A DNA stretch of 64,000 nucleotides. Source: Bilabrum cf. latius (lineage: Eukaryota > Bigyra: Bicosoecida > Bigyra > Bicosoecida). Below the pieces are notes generated by a model that was not told the origin of the DNA, made no database searches, and worked only from the letters and a program-made list of their open reading frames with translations. Position 1 is the stretch's first letter; every line of letters starts with the position of its first letter. Position numbers and translations under genes: made by a program. The DNA lies in the NCBI GenBank assembly GCA_965178125.1, contig OZ237748.1:1116001-1180000 (forward strand), given 5' to 3'. Below, in pieces: positions 1 to 10,108 of the stretch.

Positions 1-11
1 GCGCTGCTTGC

Positions 12-3000
12 GTGCATTCGGCGGCGTCCTTGCCGTCCTGGTTGCCGCAGGGCAGCAGCTCGTGGTCGTGTCCAGCATCACTAGTGCCCGATTGGAAAAC
101 CCTGGGGCAGGTTCGCAATGATTTTCTTCGTTTGGTTAGTGCTTCCGGGGCATCATCTGCATCGGCGTCCCGACTAGAGGTGGTGTTTGCCGCTGTGTGT
201 GTGATACCACGCGGAAGTTCAGCCTTTGAGATGCTCTCCTCCCATGCTTGGCGCCATACAGGCGAACGCTGTGACGTTGAGATTCGTGACCTTGTTGGGA
301 ATGAGATTCCTTCGTGCTCTTCTGGCGACTGCATGCGTCTCCTACAATTGCTGCATCCGTGGGCCACTGAGGCATGCAGATCAGGCGAACCTGGCCTCGT
401 GCGCGGACTGCTACAGGGAGTCCAGGCTGACATGCAGGCGCCGTCCCGTCGAGCAGCACTGTCCCGTCACTTCGACCCCCGCGGGGGCAGTGGAGGCCGG
501 GGCAGTGGAGGCGGGGGCAGTGGAGGCTCCAGGCGCAGTGGGGGCGACAGCGACCAGCCCAGTACCGATCGTGGCGGAGGTCGACACCGTCGAGGCCGTG
601 GACGTGGCGGTGCAGGCCAGCAAGGTGGCCAGCACCAGCGTGCGGACCGGCAGGACGGGGGTTCCACCAGGAAGTCCAAGGAGCCTTCACCTGACCCTCC
701 CCCACGAGGTACGTCACGTCAGAGCCAGCCCAGCACTCCAACACCAACACTGCCGCAGGGGCGTACGCAGACTACCACCACATCGGACGCGTGTGCTGCT
801 TCCACACCACCTGTCACGTCAACGCCCGCGCTTCACCCAGTCCTGGTGGCCCTAGCGCGCCCTAAGCGACCGCAGCGGCCGCCCACGGCGTCATCCACGA
901 GGCTGCCAGGTAGGACGGACATCTCTCCAGCATTCGTTGACTGGGCATATCCAGCTCCGGATCCAAGCCATGAGTGGGCAGGGACGACAGCACCCTCCGT
1001 AGAGGACTTCATCCAGCGAAAGGACGATCACCAGCGTACCAGAGACTGTCCCGGCGAATTCGTGGAGGCTCCAGCTGCGACGTGGGACCGTGAGCGGATC
1101 CACCTGAAGGTTCACGAAGACCCGCTGGCATTCACGCCACGCAAGTACTTCGACAAGGTGCCTCGCTAGACTGCAACACTGCGGACTCGGCGGGAGGTTC
1201 TGTTTGGCGGCCGCACACCGAGGAAGGCCCCGTCCCTTGCCGAGTTCAAAGCCCTCCCACGAGTCGAGCGTGTACTGGCAGCACTGAACTATGGTTGCCC
1301 CCTAGCCATCGTGGACGAGGTGCCCAAAGAGCACGATCTAGACTACAAGGACCGTAAGCTGTCTCCGGAAGAAAAGTGGGAGATCGCCTGCGAGATCGGG
1401 CGCTCCATGCGGGCTGGCGAGCGTGACTTCGTGTCACCCAAAGATTTCGACACAGCCCGGGCCCGGCCGCTGGTGATCCCCAAGAAGGACTCGACAAAGC
1501 TACGGTTCCTTCAGGACTCCTCACTCAAGGTGAACGGCCAGCGTACCGGTCTGAACAAGGCCATCGACTACAGTGCAGCCACGCCTGTGCAGCAGACGAG
1601 CAGCATGGACGTGCTGCGCTCGGCAGCCGCAGCAGTTCGATCCTGCCCCAAGCGTGCCAGCGGATACGTCGTCGACATTTCCTCGTACTTTCGGGTCCTG
1701 CCGGTGGCAGTGGAGGATCTCCGATACAACCTGATCAAGCTGCCCGACGGGCGCATCGTGCAAGACTTCAGGCTCTCTATGGGCAGCTCATCATCTCCCG
1801 CGTTCGCAACTACGATCAGTTCGGCTTTGGCCCAAGCCCTCGAGGAGCAGTCCATTGGCAGGGCCATGCGACCCGGACGGAGACACAAGCAGAAGCAACG
1901 ACGCCGGCAGCAGCAGCACGCCAACGCCCAATCCAGCACGACGGACCAGGCGCCCCAGGCGAACTCGTCAGCAACGTCCACCCCGCCTGCCGCTAGCACG
2001 ACAACGGGACAGGTCAAGACGGCCCAAGACTAGTCCCGCCATTGGTAGGTCGAAAATGAGGTGTTTGTAGATGACTTTGCCTGCCTCGGCGGAGATCACG
2101 AAGTCGATGCATGGGCAATTCGAGCCATGGGGCAGCTGGACTCCACAAACTTCCCCGTCAGCATCTCGAAAGCATTGAAGCAAGGGGCCCCAGCCCCGGT
2201 GTTCGAGTACTTGGGCCTCACCTACGACTTGATCAAACACGAGGTGCGGTGCCCTAAGGACAAGGCCACCGACGTCCTGCGCAGACTGCACGAGGCACTC
2301 ACGACGAAGGGGATGCTGCTGTCTAGCTTTGAGACCTTGGTCGGCAAGTTGTCCTTCCTGTCGGGCGCACTTTATGGTATGCGCGGTGCTCTACGTCCCC
2401 TGTATGACGCCAAGGGCTGGGCCCTTCACAAGTAGGCCAGCCGGTCACGACCAGGTGAGGTGTGGGTCCCCACCTCCTTCGTGTCCAAGGGTGGCTTCAC
2501 AGTTGGGGAAATCCTCGAGGGATTCCAGGTGGCTATCCAGCGCAAAGGCGGGCGCAGTTTTCCGATGCGGGGCACCATTGACTGTCCCATCATTCGCACT
2601 GATGCGTCGGTGACAGGCTACGGCGCCGAGCTACTTCTCCACGACACGGACGGAAACATCACATCGCACACCGGCATCCACGGCACTTGGCCGCATCGCC
2701 TAGAGGCGAAGGATGTAGCGGCGGCAGAACTTGCAACATGTTTGTTGGCACTGGCGCATTGGCGACAGCACCTGCGTGGACGTGTGGTGCGTTTGTGGTG
2801 TGATAATGATGCTTCCGTGTAGCTGATACGCTACGGCAGACCCAAGAGCCACATCATGGCAGCCTTACTTCGCCCTATCTTCGTACTGCAGACAACGCAA
2901 GATGTGCAGATTCACGTGAAACACATTCCTGGCGAGGACAACATCGTTGCGGACGCTTTGAGCCGCGGCTCACAGGAGGCATACACGCACCTGGACGCGG

Positions 3001-3953
3001 TGTATCAGGTCGACTGTCCCACGCCGATCTGGAGGACCTTGTACAAGCACGACCATTTCACGCTGGTGGCCACTCTGGACTCAGTGGGTTGCGCACGGCG
3101 TGGGGGCACTTCGACAACTTCCTCACGTGGTACGACATCGACCGCAGCTTCATGGACGGGCATCTTCCAGCAGCTCGCAGACTCTTCGCGTTCAGGCTCA
3201 ATGCAGCGCTCTCGAGATTTGCAGTCTTCTTAGGGGAATGTTCGCCTCTCAGTGGCGGCACCATCGCTACATACACCAGAAATGCCTAGCGAGTCGTCAT
3301 CGAGTCCACAGGAGCGTGCGGCGTCCCACGGTCAAGCTAGCTCGACAGCATCCTCCGGTACTACCACAAAGCATCGCCATCGGCGCACCCGTTGCGTCGA
3401 TCTTCAGCCCCACTCCGCGCAATCCGACGGTGTTTCTCGACAGCCGGTTGCAGCACAACAGAGTAGGCTGCTCGGGCAGCTGTCTGTCTCTGCTTCTGTG
3501 GGGGCCTCCGGCTGGGAGAGCTCGTCGGTGCGTCCAGACGACAAGCCGGCCTCCAATGGCAGCAAGTGCAGTTCATCACGCGAGACGGACGCATCCATGG
3601 TGTTGCCATCCGCCTGGGCCTCCACAAAGCCGACGGTCCAGCCAAGTTCTCCATCCAAGCCGCAGAGCCCATCGCAGTCCATTGCAGAGCCGGACGATGG
3701 GCAGTCACAGGCAGCAGGTTCTGCGGCGTGCGAGCCTTCGTGGCGTGGGCAGCAGCGAGCCACGCCCCAACTGCAGGCGCAGACGAAGACTACGCCCGGT
3801 AGCTGGCGCTCAGCTGCCCCACGTCAGGGCCAGTCTTCGTGGCGAACACGAAGCCGATCGTCAAGGCGCAGGTCGTACGGGCGCTCCGCAGCTTCTGCTC
3901 ACGAGAAGTTGCAGGAGCGGTGCACGGACATTCCATCCGCATCGCGGCAGTGA
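12..3953 (+). CDS. Gag C-terminus, reverse transcriptase and RNase H of YR retrotransposon (copy 1)
   Basis: One reading frame stays open to a TGA at 3951-3953 if TAG is read as sense. In-frame TAGs lie at 1167, 2031, 2046, 2433, 2820 and 3231, and no TAA or TGA interrupts. The first part is Gag-like with a Gly/Arg-rich stretch (about 470-660). The RT core follows from about 1310, with palm residues in VVDISSYF and the catalytic FVDD near 2064. A Gln/Thr/Ala-rich linker separates the two RT blocks. RNase H shows IRTDAS near 2598, WCDNDAS near 2800 and the HVKHIPGEDN...ADALSR signature near 2918. The last 900 bases overlap the recombinase frame and are Ser-rich, so the true C-terminus may be earlier. 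Family is DIRS/Ngaro/PAT-like. The start lies outside the window or in an upstream exon. Confidence 0.8.
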
Positions 3954-4147
3954 TGTGTTTGGACCGTGCTGGGGTCGCCTTCGAGGTCATTAGGCGATTC
4001 GGCAGATGGAAGTCGGCATCTGCATGCGAGGTGTACTTGCGGGGCGTCAGGGAAGGCTTGCCTCCTCTGGAGCTCGGCGGCAGGAGCCTCGATTTGAACA
4101 GGCCAGTGTGGGTGCTGGCCAGCGCGCTGCGGCTGAACTTGGAGTGA
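3089..4147 (+). CDS. Tyrosine recombinase of YR retrotransposon (copy 1)
   Basis: This frame overlaps the end of the RT-RNase H frame and ends at TGA (4145-4147). Four in-frame TAGs (3287, 3338, 3464, 3800) must be read as sense. An alpha-helical core-binding segment (WGHFDNFLTWYDI) opens the domain. Catalytic residues of the YR family are visible: the first Arg in LRLGELVG, the H-x-x-R box in HGHSIRIAAV, the GRW equivalent of the second His/Trp, and the nucleophile Tyr in CEVYLR. The enzyme would integrate the circular cDNA without a DDE transposase. The open frame extends somewhat upstream of the start given, so the initiation site is not fixed. Confidence 0.8.
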
Positions 4148-4187
4148 GCCACACAGCCGCAGCGTACAAGACATGGCGGTAAGATTT

Positions 4188-4650
4188 GGCGGAGTAGTGC
4201 ACGTGCTCTTCCCAGCCCCGGTCAGTCCGGTCAAGGGTAGCGCACAGGCACAGCTTTGTCAGGTCTTGCCATGTCTGATTGTTAACGAGACTAGGTTGCG
4301 CGTACACTCTGGCATCATGATCCTAACGCCGGATGGGGTTCGGTGTTGATGCCAGAGTGGGAGCGCGTGAACGTCTCGTTGGGTTCCGATGGCGGTTGCG
4401 ACCGGGAAGGTGCGACCAAGCCAACGGATTGCTTGCGATGACGCGCATACCCTCTCTGTGTTCAGGAGAGGGGCGGAGATTGGGTAATTTTTGCCCACCC
4501 TCCCAACCCCCTCCTCCTCGGCGGAGTAGTGCACGTGCTCTTCCCAGCCCCGGTCAGTCCGGTCAAGGGTAGCGCACAGGCACAGCTTTGTCAGGTCTTG
4601 CCATGTCTGATTGTTAACGAGACTAGGTTGCGCGTACACTCTGGCATCAT
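4188..4650 (+). repeat. Split direct repeats B1-A2-B2 at 3' end of copy 1
   Basis: B1 is 4188-4320, A2 is 4321-4493, and B2 is 4520-4650. B1 and B2 are direct repeats of each other. A2 matches A1 of the complete copy (15721-15893). This arrangement (A1...ORFs...B1 A2...B2) is the split-direct-repeat structure known from PAT/Ngaro-type YR retrotransposons. ORFs within it are translations of the repeat and not genes. Confidence 0.9.
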
Positions 4651-4877
4651 ATTAAATATAATATTGTTATGTCCACAAATTTTCTAGCTGTAATTTTGAT
4701 ACAATAAATTAATATAAGAAAAATTGATCTGTATGAAATTCTTGTATTAAAGTAAAAATGTAGAAATTATGAAATCGTATACTGTTTACTTTTGGATATA
4801 ATTTGTGGACATAACATTTTTTAATTAATTAAAATACTATTAAATATAATATTGTTATGTCCACAAATTTTCTAATT
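4651..4877. repeat. Left-end direct and inverted repeats of AT-rich element
   Basis: A word of about 36 bases beginning ATTAAATATAATATTG occurs at 4651 and again at about 4839 as a direct repeat. The second copy also pairs with an inverted copy just before it (TTTGTGGACATAACA near 4803), giving a stem with an AT-rich loop of roughly 35 bases. No gene is present. The position suggests an end or a replication structure of the element. Confidence 0.6.
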
Positions 4878-4937
4878 ATGTTCTTAATATTTTCTAGGCT
4901 TTTTATTTCAATACATATGGCTGAAAAGAAAAAATTT

Positions 4938-5205
4938 ATTAAAAATCAGAATAAAATCGCACGTTACTTTAAGACTCGGAATCATAATCTACACGTCAAG
5001 GGCTTTCGAATGATATAATATTGTATAGGGTTAATAATGACTGGAAGGGTCATCCTGTTTTCTGGAAGTGGCATCCTGCTCTCTGGAAGTGGCATCCTGT
5101 TTTCTGGAATGGCGTTCCTGTCCTCCGAATGTGTCATCCAAACATTTTAAATATAACAAATTATATATTTTCTGAATCCTCATGAGCTAGGGAACAAGAA
5201 AATAA
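4938..5205. repeat. Repeat cassette 1: conserved flanks around GGAAGTGGCATCCTG tandem units
   Basis: A left flank of about 93 bases (4943-5035) and a right flank of about 45 bases (5156-5202) are nearly identical to those of cassette 2, located 1005-1008 bases downstream. The core between them differs completely. Here it holds about four degenerate tandem units of the type TCTGGAAGTGGCATCCTGT. No open frame is present. Confidence 0.7.
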
Positions 5206-5359
5206 TAGTTATATGTTACGTGCATTTTTCTGTAATTTTTTAATAATCATTAAATCGAATGTCTTCCTGTTTCCCTATTGTTGCAATTTATTCCTTAGAT
5301 TTAAATAGGTCATAAATAATGGTTAATAATATTTGACGCTCACCCTACGATTTACAATA

Positions 5360-5716
5360 AAAAAGTGAAACAGATAAGGATGACAGATTTGATGACAGAA
5401 TTGAAAATTTAGGTAGAATAAATAATTTAATATAATATTAACTTTTATTTTTTTTCTTTCAATGTTGAAAATATAGTGTTTTGTCACACATTTGTCATCC
5501 TTATCTGTTTCACTTTTTTTTGTTACATTTAATAGTGGTCATCGTGTTGACATATTTGTGCTGGGAATTTTTACGTGACAGATTTGATGACGGAATTGAA
5601 ATTTTAAGGTAAATAAACAATTTAATATAATATTAACTTTTATTTTTTTTCTTTCAATGTTGCAAATATAGTGTTTTGTCACACATTTGTCATCCTTGTC
5701 TGTTTCACTTTTTTAT
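5360..5716. repeat. Duplicated long-hairpin sequence
   Basis: The word AAGTGAAACAGATAAGGATG near 5365 is the inverted complement of the sequence near 5490-5512, giving arms of roughly 25 bases around an AT-rich interior of about 105 bases. Most of the unit recurs as a direct repeat at about 5575-5716, with the right arm intact and the left arm partly lost. It could be a non-autonomous element or a replication or transcription signal. Confidence 0.6.
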
Positions 5717-5942
5717 ACATTATAAAGTGTTCTTCTAGTTACTATATTTATGTTTACATATTTGTTTGAATATTGTGGATAAATGTGTGTTGCGTAAGTT
5801 ATTCAGCTGAGCAATTTGGACACAGCGGTTTGGGACGGGGCGAAGGAGCATACTCTGTACTATGATAAATCTATTTTTTGTTTTACTTTATCGTATTCTG
5901 ATAAGTTATTGATTCGAGGACTTAATTCAAAAAGTACTTGAA

Positions 5943-6208
5943 AATTCAGAATAAAATCGCACGTTACTTTAAGACTCGGAATCATAATCTACACGTCAAG
6001 GGCTTTCGAATGATATGATATTGTATAGGGTTTATGAGCTTGTCCTAGGCTTTGAGAGCCTTGTCAGGCCCGACACGAACTTTGTCAGCCCCGACACCGA
6101 CTTTGTCAGCCCCGACACCGACTTTGTCTTCCCCGACAAGATCCAAAAATCGACGGACATATGACAAATTATATATTTTCTGAATGCACATGAGCTAGGA
6201 AACACGAT
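5943..6208. repeat. Repeat cassette 2: same flanks around TTTGTCAGCCCCGACACCGA tandem units
   Basis: The flanks match those of cassette 1 (4938-5205). The core carries about four units of a TTTGTCAGCCCCGACACCGAC type, GC-rich compared with the surroundings. The stretch 5717-5942 between the cassettes is AT-rich without a gene. Confidence 0.7.
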
Positions 6209-6252
6209 GGTATGACTTATAGTTGCGTGTCGTTTTAAAATAAGATTTTATT

Positions 6253-7620
6253 TTAAGATAGGATATCGAGGAGTACATCAACAAAATCACTATTATGTCC
6301 TCCTCCTTTGTTCCTTAGCCTTGCAGATCTCCTTATTCCTTCACTTGGTATGGTTTGAAGGTTTCTAGTTTGTCTTTTAGTTTTTTTTGGTTCAGGTTGT
6401 TTGCGTCCCTTGTCCCAGTAGAAACTATCACCATCCCATATCACGTTATTTTGGCGTTCAAATCGATCAACAACTTTTGGTATGTCCTCAATTAATTTCT
6501 CACGTGGTTCAAAGGTGTCATCCTTGGGTCCATAATGTTTCCAGCGGACAATATAGCCTTGCACACCCTTCTGGATGCTAGGACGGACCAGTTTCGATAC
6601 CTCATAGGTCTCTGGATCGTCTGTTTCATTCTCCACACCATCGATGGGTAATAAATCATGATTATAATATATTTCTTTCTGTCCTTCCAATTTATACTGA
6701 GGAGCACGTAGGTTGTCTTTTGGTTTCATTACTTGACTAATAGTATAAATATTTTTGGTCCAGTACGTGCCATCCTGAGATCTTTCCTCTAGTTTTACCC
6801 TTACCTTCTGTCCTTTTTTTAAAATACGATCATCAGTTTTTTTGGATGCTTTCATAATATTCTTAGTAATTTCTGGTTGCTCTTTATCCTTTGAATGAAT
6901 ATCGTCAGGTGATGCCTTAATTGTCCTTTGATATGTTGAATTATAATAGTCCACTAATTGTTGTAAATATTCATGCCAATTCTTGTCACCCGATGCCTTG
7001 ACGTTCATTCTTATTAATTTTTTAATTGATTGATTGAATCTCTCAATTCCACCATTACTTTGGGGGCGACTAGGTAGGGAGAAAACCTGCTTGATACCTT
7101 CAGATTTTAAATAGTCTTTGAATTTTTTATTTACAAACTCTGATCCATTATCTGATCTAATTGAGCTGGGTATTTTTCTCATTCCCTTAACAATTTTTTT
7201 CATGGCATCCAATACTGTTTTCTCCTGCTTATTTTCTAATGCTTCAGCCCATGCATATTTCGAGTATAAATCTATGGCTGTTAAAATGTAGCGATACCCA
7301 CCAAAAGCATAGCGTTGCATATCAACTAAATCAATAGCTACCTGAGATAATGTATGCCTCATAATTGTTGGCCTTACTAAAGTTTTCTGTTTTTCTGGTC
7401 TAGTAAACATTTGATTTACTTCTTGTTTTTTTAACCATTGCATAACGTGTCTACGTGATACATTAATACCCTTGGATTTCGCAAGTCTCCAGAGTCGGTC
7501 TCTACCCCACATTTGCTTTTGATTGTAATAAAGATCATGTAATGCTTCCTCAGCCTGGGTACTTATAAATGTTCTTCTTTTATCGGCTTCTTTTTTATCT
7601 GACTTTTTTTCATCTGTCAT
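6253..7620 (-). CDS. DDE (rve) integrase with C-terminal chromodomain
   Basis: 455 residues; ATG at 7620, TAA stop. The N-terminus (about 20-75) looks like a helix-turn-helix region of retroviral-type integrases. The catalytic triad is D97 (in VAIDLVD), D157 (in IRSDNGSEF) and E193 (in NGGIERF), with exactly 35 residues between the last two, the DD35E spacing of the rve family. Residues about 339-392 form a chromodomain (YEVSKLV, IVRWKHYG, DTFEPREKL). This combination occurs in polintons, the virophage Mavirus and some LTR retroelements. No RT or protease is fused, which favours a DNA element. It would integrate the element, and the chromodomain may direct it to chromatin. Composition and TAA stop match its AT-rich neighbours. 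Confidence 0.92.
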   Translation of the reverse strand: MTDEKKSDKKEADKRRTFISTQAEEALHDLYYNQKQMWGRDRLWRLAKSKGINVSRRHVMQWLKKQEVNQMFTRPEKQKTLVRPTIMRHTLSQVAIDLVDMQRYAFGGYRYILTAIDLYSKYAWAEALENKQEKTVLDAMKKIVKGMRKIPSSIRSDNGSEFVNKKFKDYLKSEGIKQVFSLPSRPQSNGGIERFNQSIKKLIRMNVKASGDKNWHEYLQQLVDYYNSTYQRTIKASPDDIHSKDKEQPEITKNIMKASKKTDDRILKKGQKVRVKLEERSQDGTYWTKNIYTISQVMKPKDNLRAPQYKLEGQKEIYYNHDLLPIDGVENETDDPETYEVSKLVRPSIQKGVQGYIVRWKHYGPKDDTFEPREKLIEDIPKVVDRFERQNNVIWDGDSFYWDKGRKQPEPKKTKRQTRNLQTIPSEGIRRSARLRNKGGGHNSDFVDVLLDILS

Positions 7621-7656
7621 TTATAATTTAGATAAAGATAATTATCCTTACCAAAA

Positions 7657-8334
7657 TTAAACATTAGAATTCTTTTCTTGCTCCTTCTTCAATCTACGTA
7701 GTTTTCTACGTCTCTCATTTATCCTTTGTCGATTTTCTCTCAAGTACTTCCTTTTCTTTACTAGTATTTCTTCCTTATTTTTTTCATAGTATGTTTTTTT
7801 ATTTTCAAGTATATTTTCTTTATTCTTTTCATAATACCCTTTTTTTGTTTCCTTTATTCTTTCCTGATTGTCTTTCTGGTACTGTTTTTTCTTTTCAAGA
7901 ATTTTGTCCCTGTTTGCTTTGTAGTACGCCTTAATTTTGTCTACATTTTCTGCATAATACTCTTTACTTTTTTCTCTCAGCTTTTCCTTATTGGCTATTC
8001 TATACTGTTCACTGTACTCCTTAAAACTTCTTCCTGCAATGTTTTTGTTCACGCACGGATTGTTCCTTATAAAATCTCCTTCGATCTTGTTTAATTCTTC
8101 CCTGTCATTACACGGACATTTTTGTACCAACTCTATTTCAACATTTCCGAGCTTGAATATTTCGAATGCTGTGATATAATTGGCTTTTCCATTATTGTAC
8201 AACTTATACTTAGTTGTGTGACTCCCCTTTCGTTTATACAAAGGTTGACAAGTAGAACCATAATAAACCATTTTTGGATCATCACAATTTCTTGAGTACA
8301 ACTTATAAATTTTTGCGTTTTGATAATTAACCAT
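7657..8334 (-). CDS. GIY-YIG endonuclease with basic repeat tail (copy 1)
   Basis: 225 residues, TAA stop, 36 bases from the integrase start. The GIY-YIG fold residues appear as KLY (11-13) and YYG (24-26), with Arg35, Glu85 and Asn97 at the expected positions of the catalytic Arg, the metal-binding Glu and the conserved Asn. From about residue 108 to the end it is a Lys/Tyr/Asn-rich array of 12-16-residue units of the type KxYYxxNxEKI, probably a basic helix that binds DNA. Similar tails are known in giant-virus GIY-YIG proteins. It may be a homing-type nuclease or act in replication and recombination of the element. A second copy is at 9393-10001. Confidence 0.85.
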   Translation of the reverse strand: MVNYQNAKIYKLYSRNCDDPKMVYYGSTCQPLYKRKGSHTTKYKLYNNGKANYITAFEIFKLGNVEIELVQKCPCNDREELNKIEGDFIRNNPCVNKNIAGRSFKEYSEQYRIANKEKLREKSKEYYAENVDKIKAYYKANRDKILEKKKQYQKDNQERIKETKKGYYEKNKENILENKKTYYEKNKEEILVKKRKYLRENRQRINERRRKLRRLKKEQEKNSNV

Positions 8335-8374
8335 CTTTTAATATCGTTAATTATCTTTTTTTCTTTAAATGTAA

Positions 8375-9343
8375 TTACTCTTGTAAAGCGTCGGTCATCA
8401 ATTTGTTTAATAGCTTCAACTTTTCATCCTTTGTCATGTCTTGCATTAAACATTTCATCTTATCTTCAACATTTCCGTGGACCATCTTTGAGTATTTGCT
8501 ATAAATTCTATTTTCGGTTTGCATTGAATGACCCAATACGTGGCAGTCACGCATTCTTTCCTTCATGGAAACCTTTGGATTATCGATTCTTTCACTTACA
8601 TACTTATTCCTTATATCGTTGGGTGAAATACCAAAATATTTCTTGGTACATCTTTGGATTGTTTTTCTATCTGTTTCTTTATCTGGATTTTTTAATGATG
8701 AAAACATGTATTTTGGAGTGTAGATACTCAAAATTGAATTCACCAAATCGATGTATTCATCAGATAATTCTATTTCTTTTCCCTTATTATGTTTATCCGT
8801 TTTATGGTTCACAATAATCAATTTCTTGTCCTCAATAATTAATCGATTTAATTTATGGTATTTTTTAGAATCCTTTAATACAACAATGGATGATGTGAAC
8901 TCGGATGGTCTCAATGGACCGATCAAATTAAAACTAGCTAGAATCCATTTATTTACAATATCATTTACATCATTGCTATCCTTGAGTTTATTATATGCTT
9001 CACCAACTTTACAGAATTTAAAGTCTTTCATTTTGGAATCATCCAATTTATTCTCATAGACTTTTCTATTTTTTTCTGTCATTTTTACCTCTTTTCTTAA
9101 ATCAATATACACTGAATCCACATGAAGTTTCAATGCATCCAAGCATTTAACAAATCCTCTTAGTGTTGGACTTTGACTTCCTACAGAAATGGATTTAATA
9201 AATTTCATGACTTTCTTTGGATCATTTATATCATCCACATTTTCATAAACCCTTTTAAATCTATTTATGTATGCAGTTTTTGAGTTGCTATTTTCATTTT
9301 TAAATGCTTGTTCAAGCTTTTTAATGTAATTTTGTAATTTCAT
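8375..9343 (-). CDS. Tyrosine recombinase of the AT-rich element
   Basis: 322 residues, TAA stop. The C-terminal half shows the catalytic signature of the lambda-integrase/YR superfamily: Arg145 in IGPLRPSE, Lys near 181 in NHKTDK, Arg245 in NDIRNKY (the usual His of HxxR is Asp here), His272 in LGHSMQ, and the nucleophile Tyr281 in NRIYSKY. The N-terminal 130 residues are helical and would form the core-binding domain. It is unrelated in sequence to the retrotransposon recombinase in this window. Its presence beside a DDE integrase gives the element two integration enzymes. Its start is preceded by a TATA-like sequence (TATAAATATATAAG directly before ATG). Confidence 0.85.
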   Translation of the reverse strand: MKLQNYIKKLEQAFKNENSNSKTAYINRFKRVYENVDDINDPKKVMKFIKSISVGSQSPTLRGFVKCLDALKLHVDSVYIDLRKEVKMTEKNRKVYENKLDDSKMKDFKFCKVGEAYNKLKDSNDVNDIVNKWILASFNLIGPLRPSEFTSSIVVLKDSKKYHKLNRLIIEDKKLIIVNHKTDKHNKGKEIELSDEYIDLVNSILSIYTPKYMFSSLKNPDKETDRKTIQRCTKKYFGISPNDIRNKYVSERIDNPKVSMKERMRDCHVLGHSMQTENRIYSKYSKMVHGNVEDKMKCLMQDMTKDEKLKLLNKLMTDALQE

Positions 9344-9392
9344 CTTATATATTTATACAAGATAAAATATTCTTTAGGTGCGTTTTTCATCG

Positions 9393-10001
9393 TTATTCTT
9401 CAACCTGATTTTGCTTCTTTTTTTTCACATAGTATTCTTTGGCTTTTTGTAAGCGTAAATCTCTATTTTTCTCATAATTTGATTTAAAATATTGTTTTAT
9501 TTTCTCTTTATTTTCTTCTCTATATTTTTTTGCATATTCCTTTTTCTTCTCTTTCTGCTTTTTATAACTTTCATAATTTGATTGATAGTACTGTCTAATT
9601 TTCTCTTTGTTTGCTTTATAATACTGTCTACTTTTCTCTTTAAGTTTGTCCTTGTTAGATTCTCGATATGTTTTCATTTGGTCTTCTCGAGACCTTCCAG
9701 CTATATATTTGTTTACACATGCATTGTTTTTAATAAACTCTCCTTCTATTTTACTTAGCTCTTCTCTATCATTGCATGGGCATTTCTTGACTAATTCAAT
9801 TTCAATATCTCCAAGCTCGATTATCTTAAATGATGTTACGTAATGTCCTTTTCCTCCTGTAGTATAATTTTTGTAGTATGACATATGTCCACCCTTACGC
9901 TTATATAATGGTTGACATGTAGAGCCGAAATAAACCATAACTGGATCATCGCAATTTTTGGAATATAGTTTGTAAATTTTAGCGTTCTGATAATTAACCA
10001 T
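9393..10001 (-). CDS. GIY-YIG endonuclease with basic repeat tail (copy 2)
   Basis: 202 residues, TAA stop. The first 100 residues are clearly paralogous to the protein at 7657-8334, with KLY (11-13), YFG (24-26), Arg35, a catalytic Glu in LSKIEGEF and a conserved Asn in ACVNKYI. The tail is again a Lys/Tyr/Asn-rich repeat but shorter. The two nuclease genes flank the tyrosine recombinase gene, which suggests either duplication of the nuclease or capture of the recombinase between the copies. Confidence 0.85.
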   Translation of the reverse strand: MVNYQNAKIYKLYSKNCDDPVMVYFGSTCQPLYKRKGGHMSYYKNYTTGGKGHYVTSFKIIELGDIEIELVKKCPCNDREELSKIEGEFIKNNACVNKYIAGRSREDQMKTYRESNKDKLKEKSRQYYKANKEKIRQYYQSNYESYKKQKEKKKEYAKKYREENKEKIKQYFKSNYEKNRDLRLQKAKEYYVKKKKQNQVEE

Positions 10002-10056
10002 CGTTTTATATCTTATAATAGTTTTTTTTCTTTATGTATATAATATAATTATTTTA

Positions 10057-10064
10057 GTGCGTTT
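10057..10064 (-). promoter_or_regulatory. Recurrent upstream octamer AAACGCAC (GTGCGTTT on the plus strand)
   Basis: The same octamer, or AAACGTAC, lies 33-56 bases upstream of four minus-strand starts: 9378-9385 (before ATG 9343), 10057-10064 (before 10001), 10797-10804 (before 10764) and 12453-12460 (before 12420). In two of the four (9343, 10764) it is followed by TATTTTCTAT- or ATTTTATC-like and TATATAA-like sequence close to the ATG. It overlaps or follows the 3' end of the previous gene, so it could be a promoter element, a termination signal, or both. Confidence 0.5.
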
Positions 10065-10108
10065 GAAAGATCGCAAAGTATCCATTTTTTATCTCTTCAT
10101 AAATTATT

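Larger units (their letters stand above)
1..4650 (+). mobile_element. YR retrotransposon, copy 1 (5' end outside window)
   Basis: Near-identical to the complete element at 15721-22380, at an offset of about 17730 bases. It carries the Gag C-terminus, reverse transcriptase, RNase H and tyrosine recombinase, followed by the terminal block B1-A2-B2. The window opens inside the Gag region, so A1 and the Gag N-terminus are missing. The 3' end abuts AT-rich DNA at 4650 without a target-site duplication that I can see, as expected for recombinase-mediated insertion. The two copies differ by a few substitutions and small indels, so transposition was recent. Confidence 0.9.

Noticed and set aside
4047-4639. 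Minus-strand ORFs starting MYAQPSLVNNQTW in the retrotransposon repeats
   Set aside because: They lie wholly in the B and A repeats, recur wherever the repeats occur, and have no domain.
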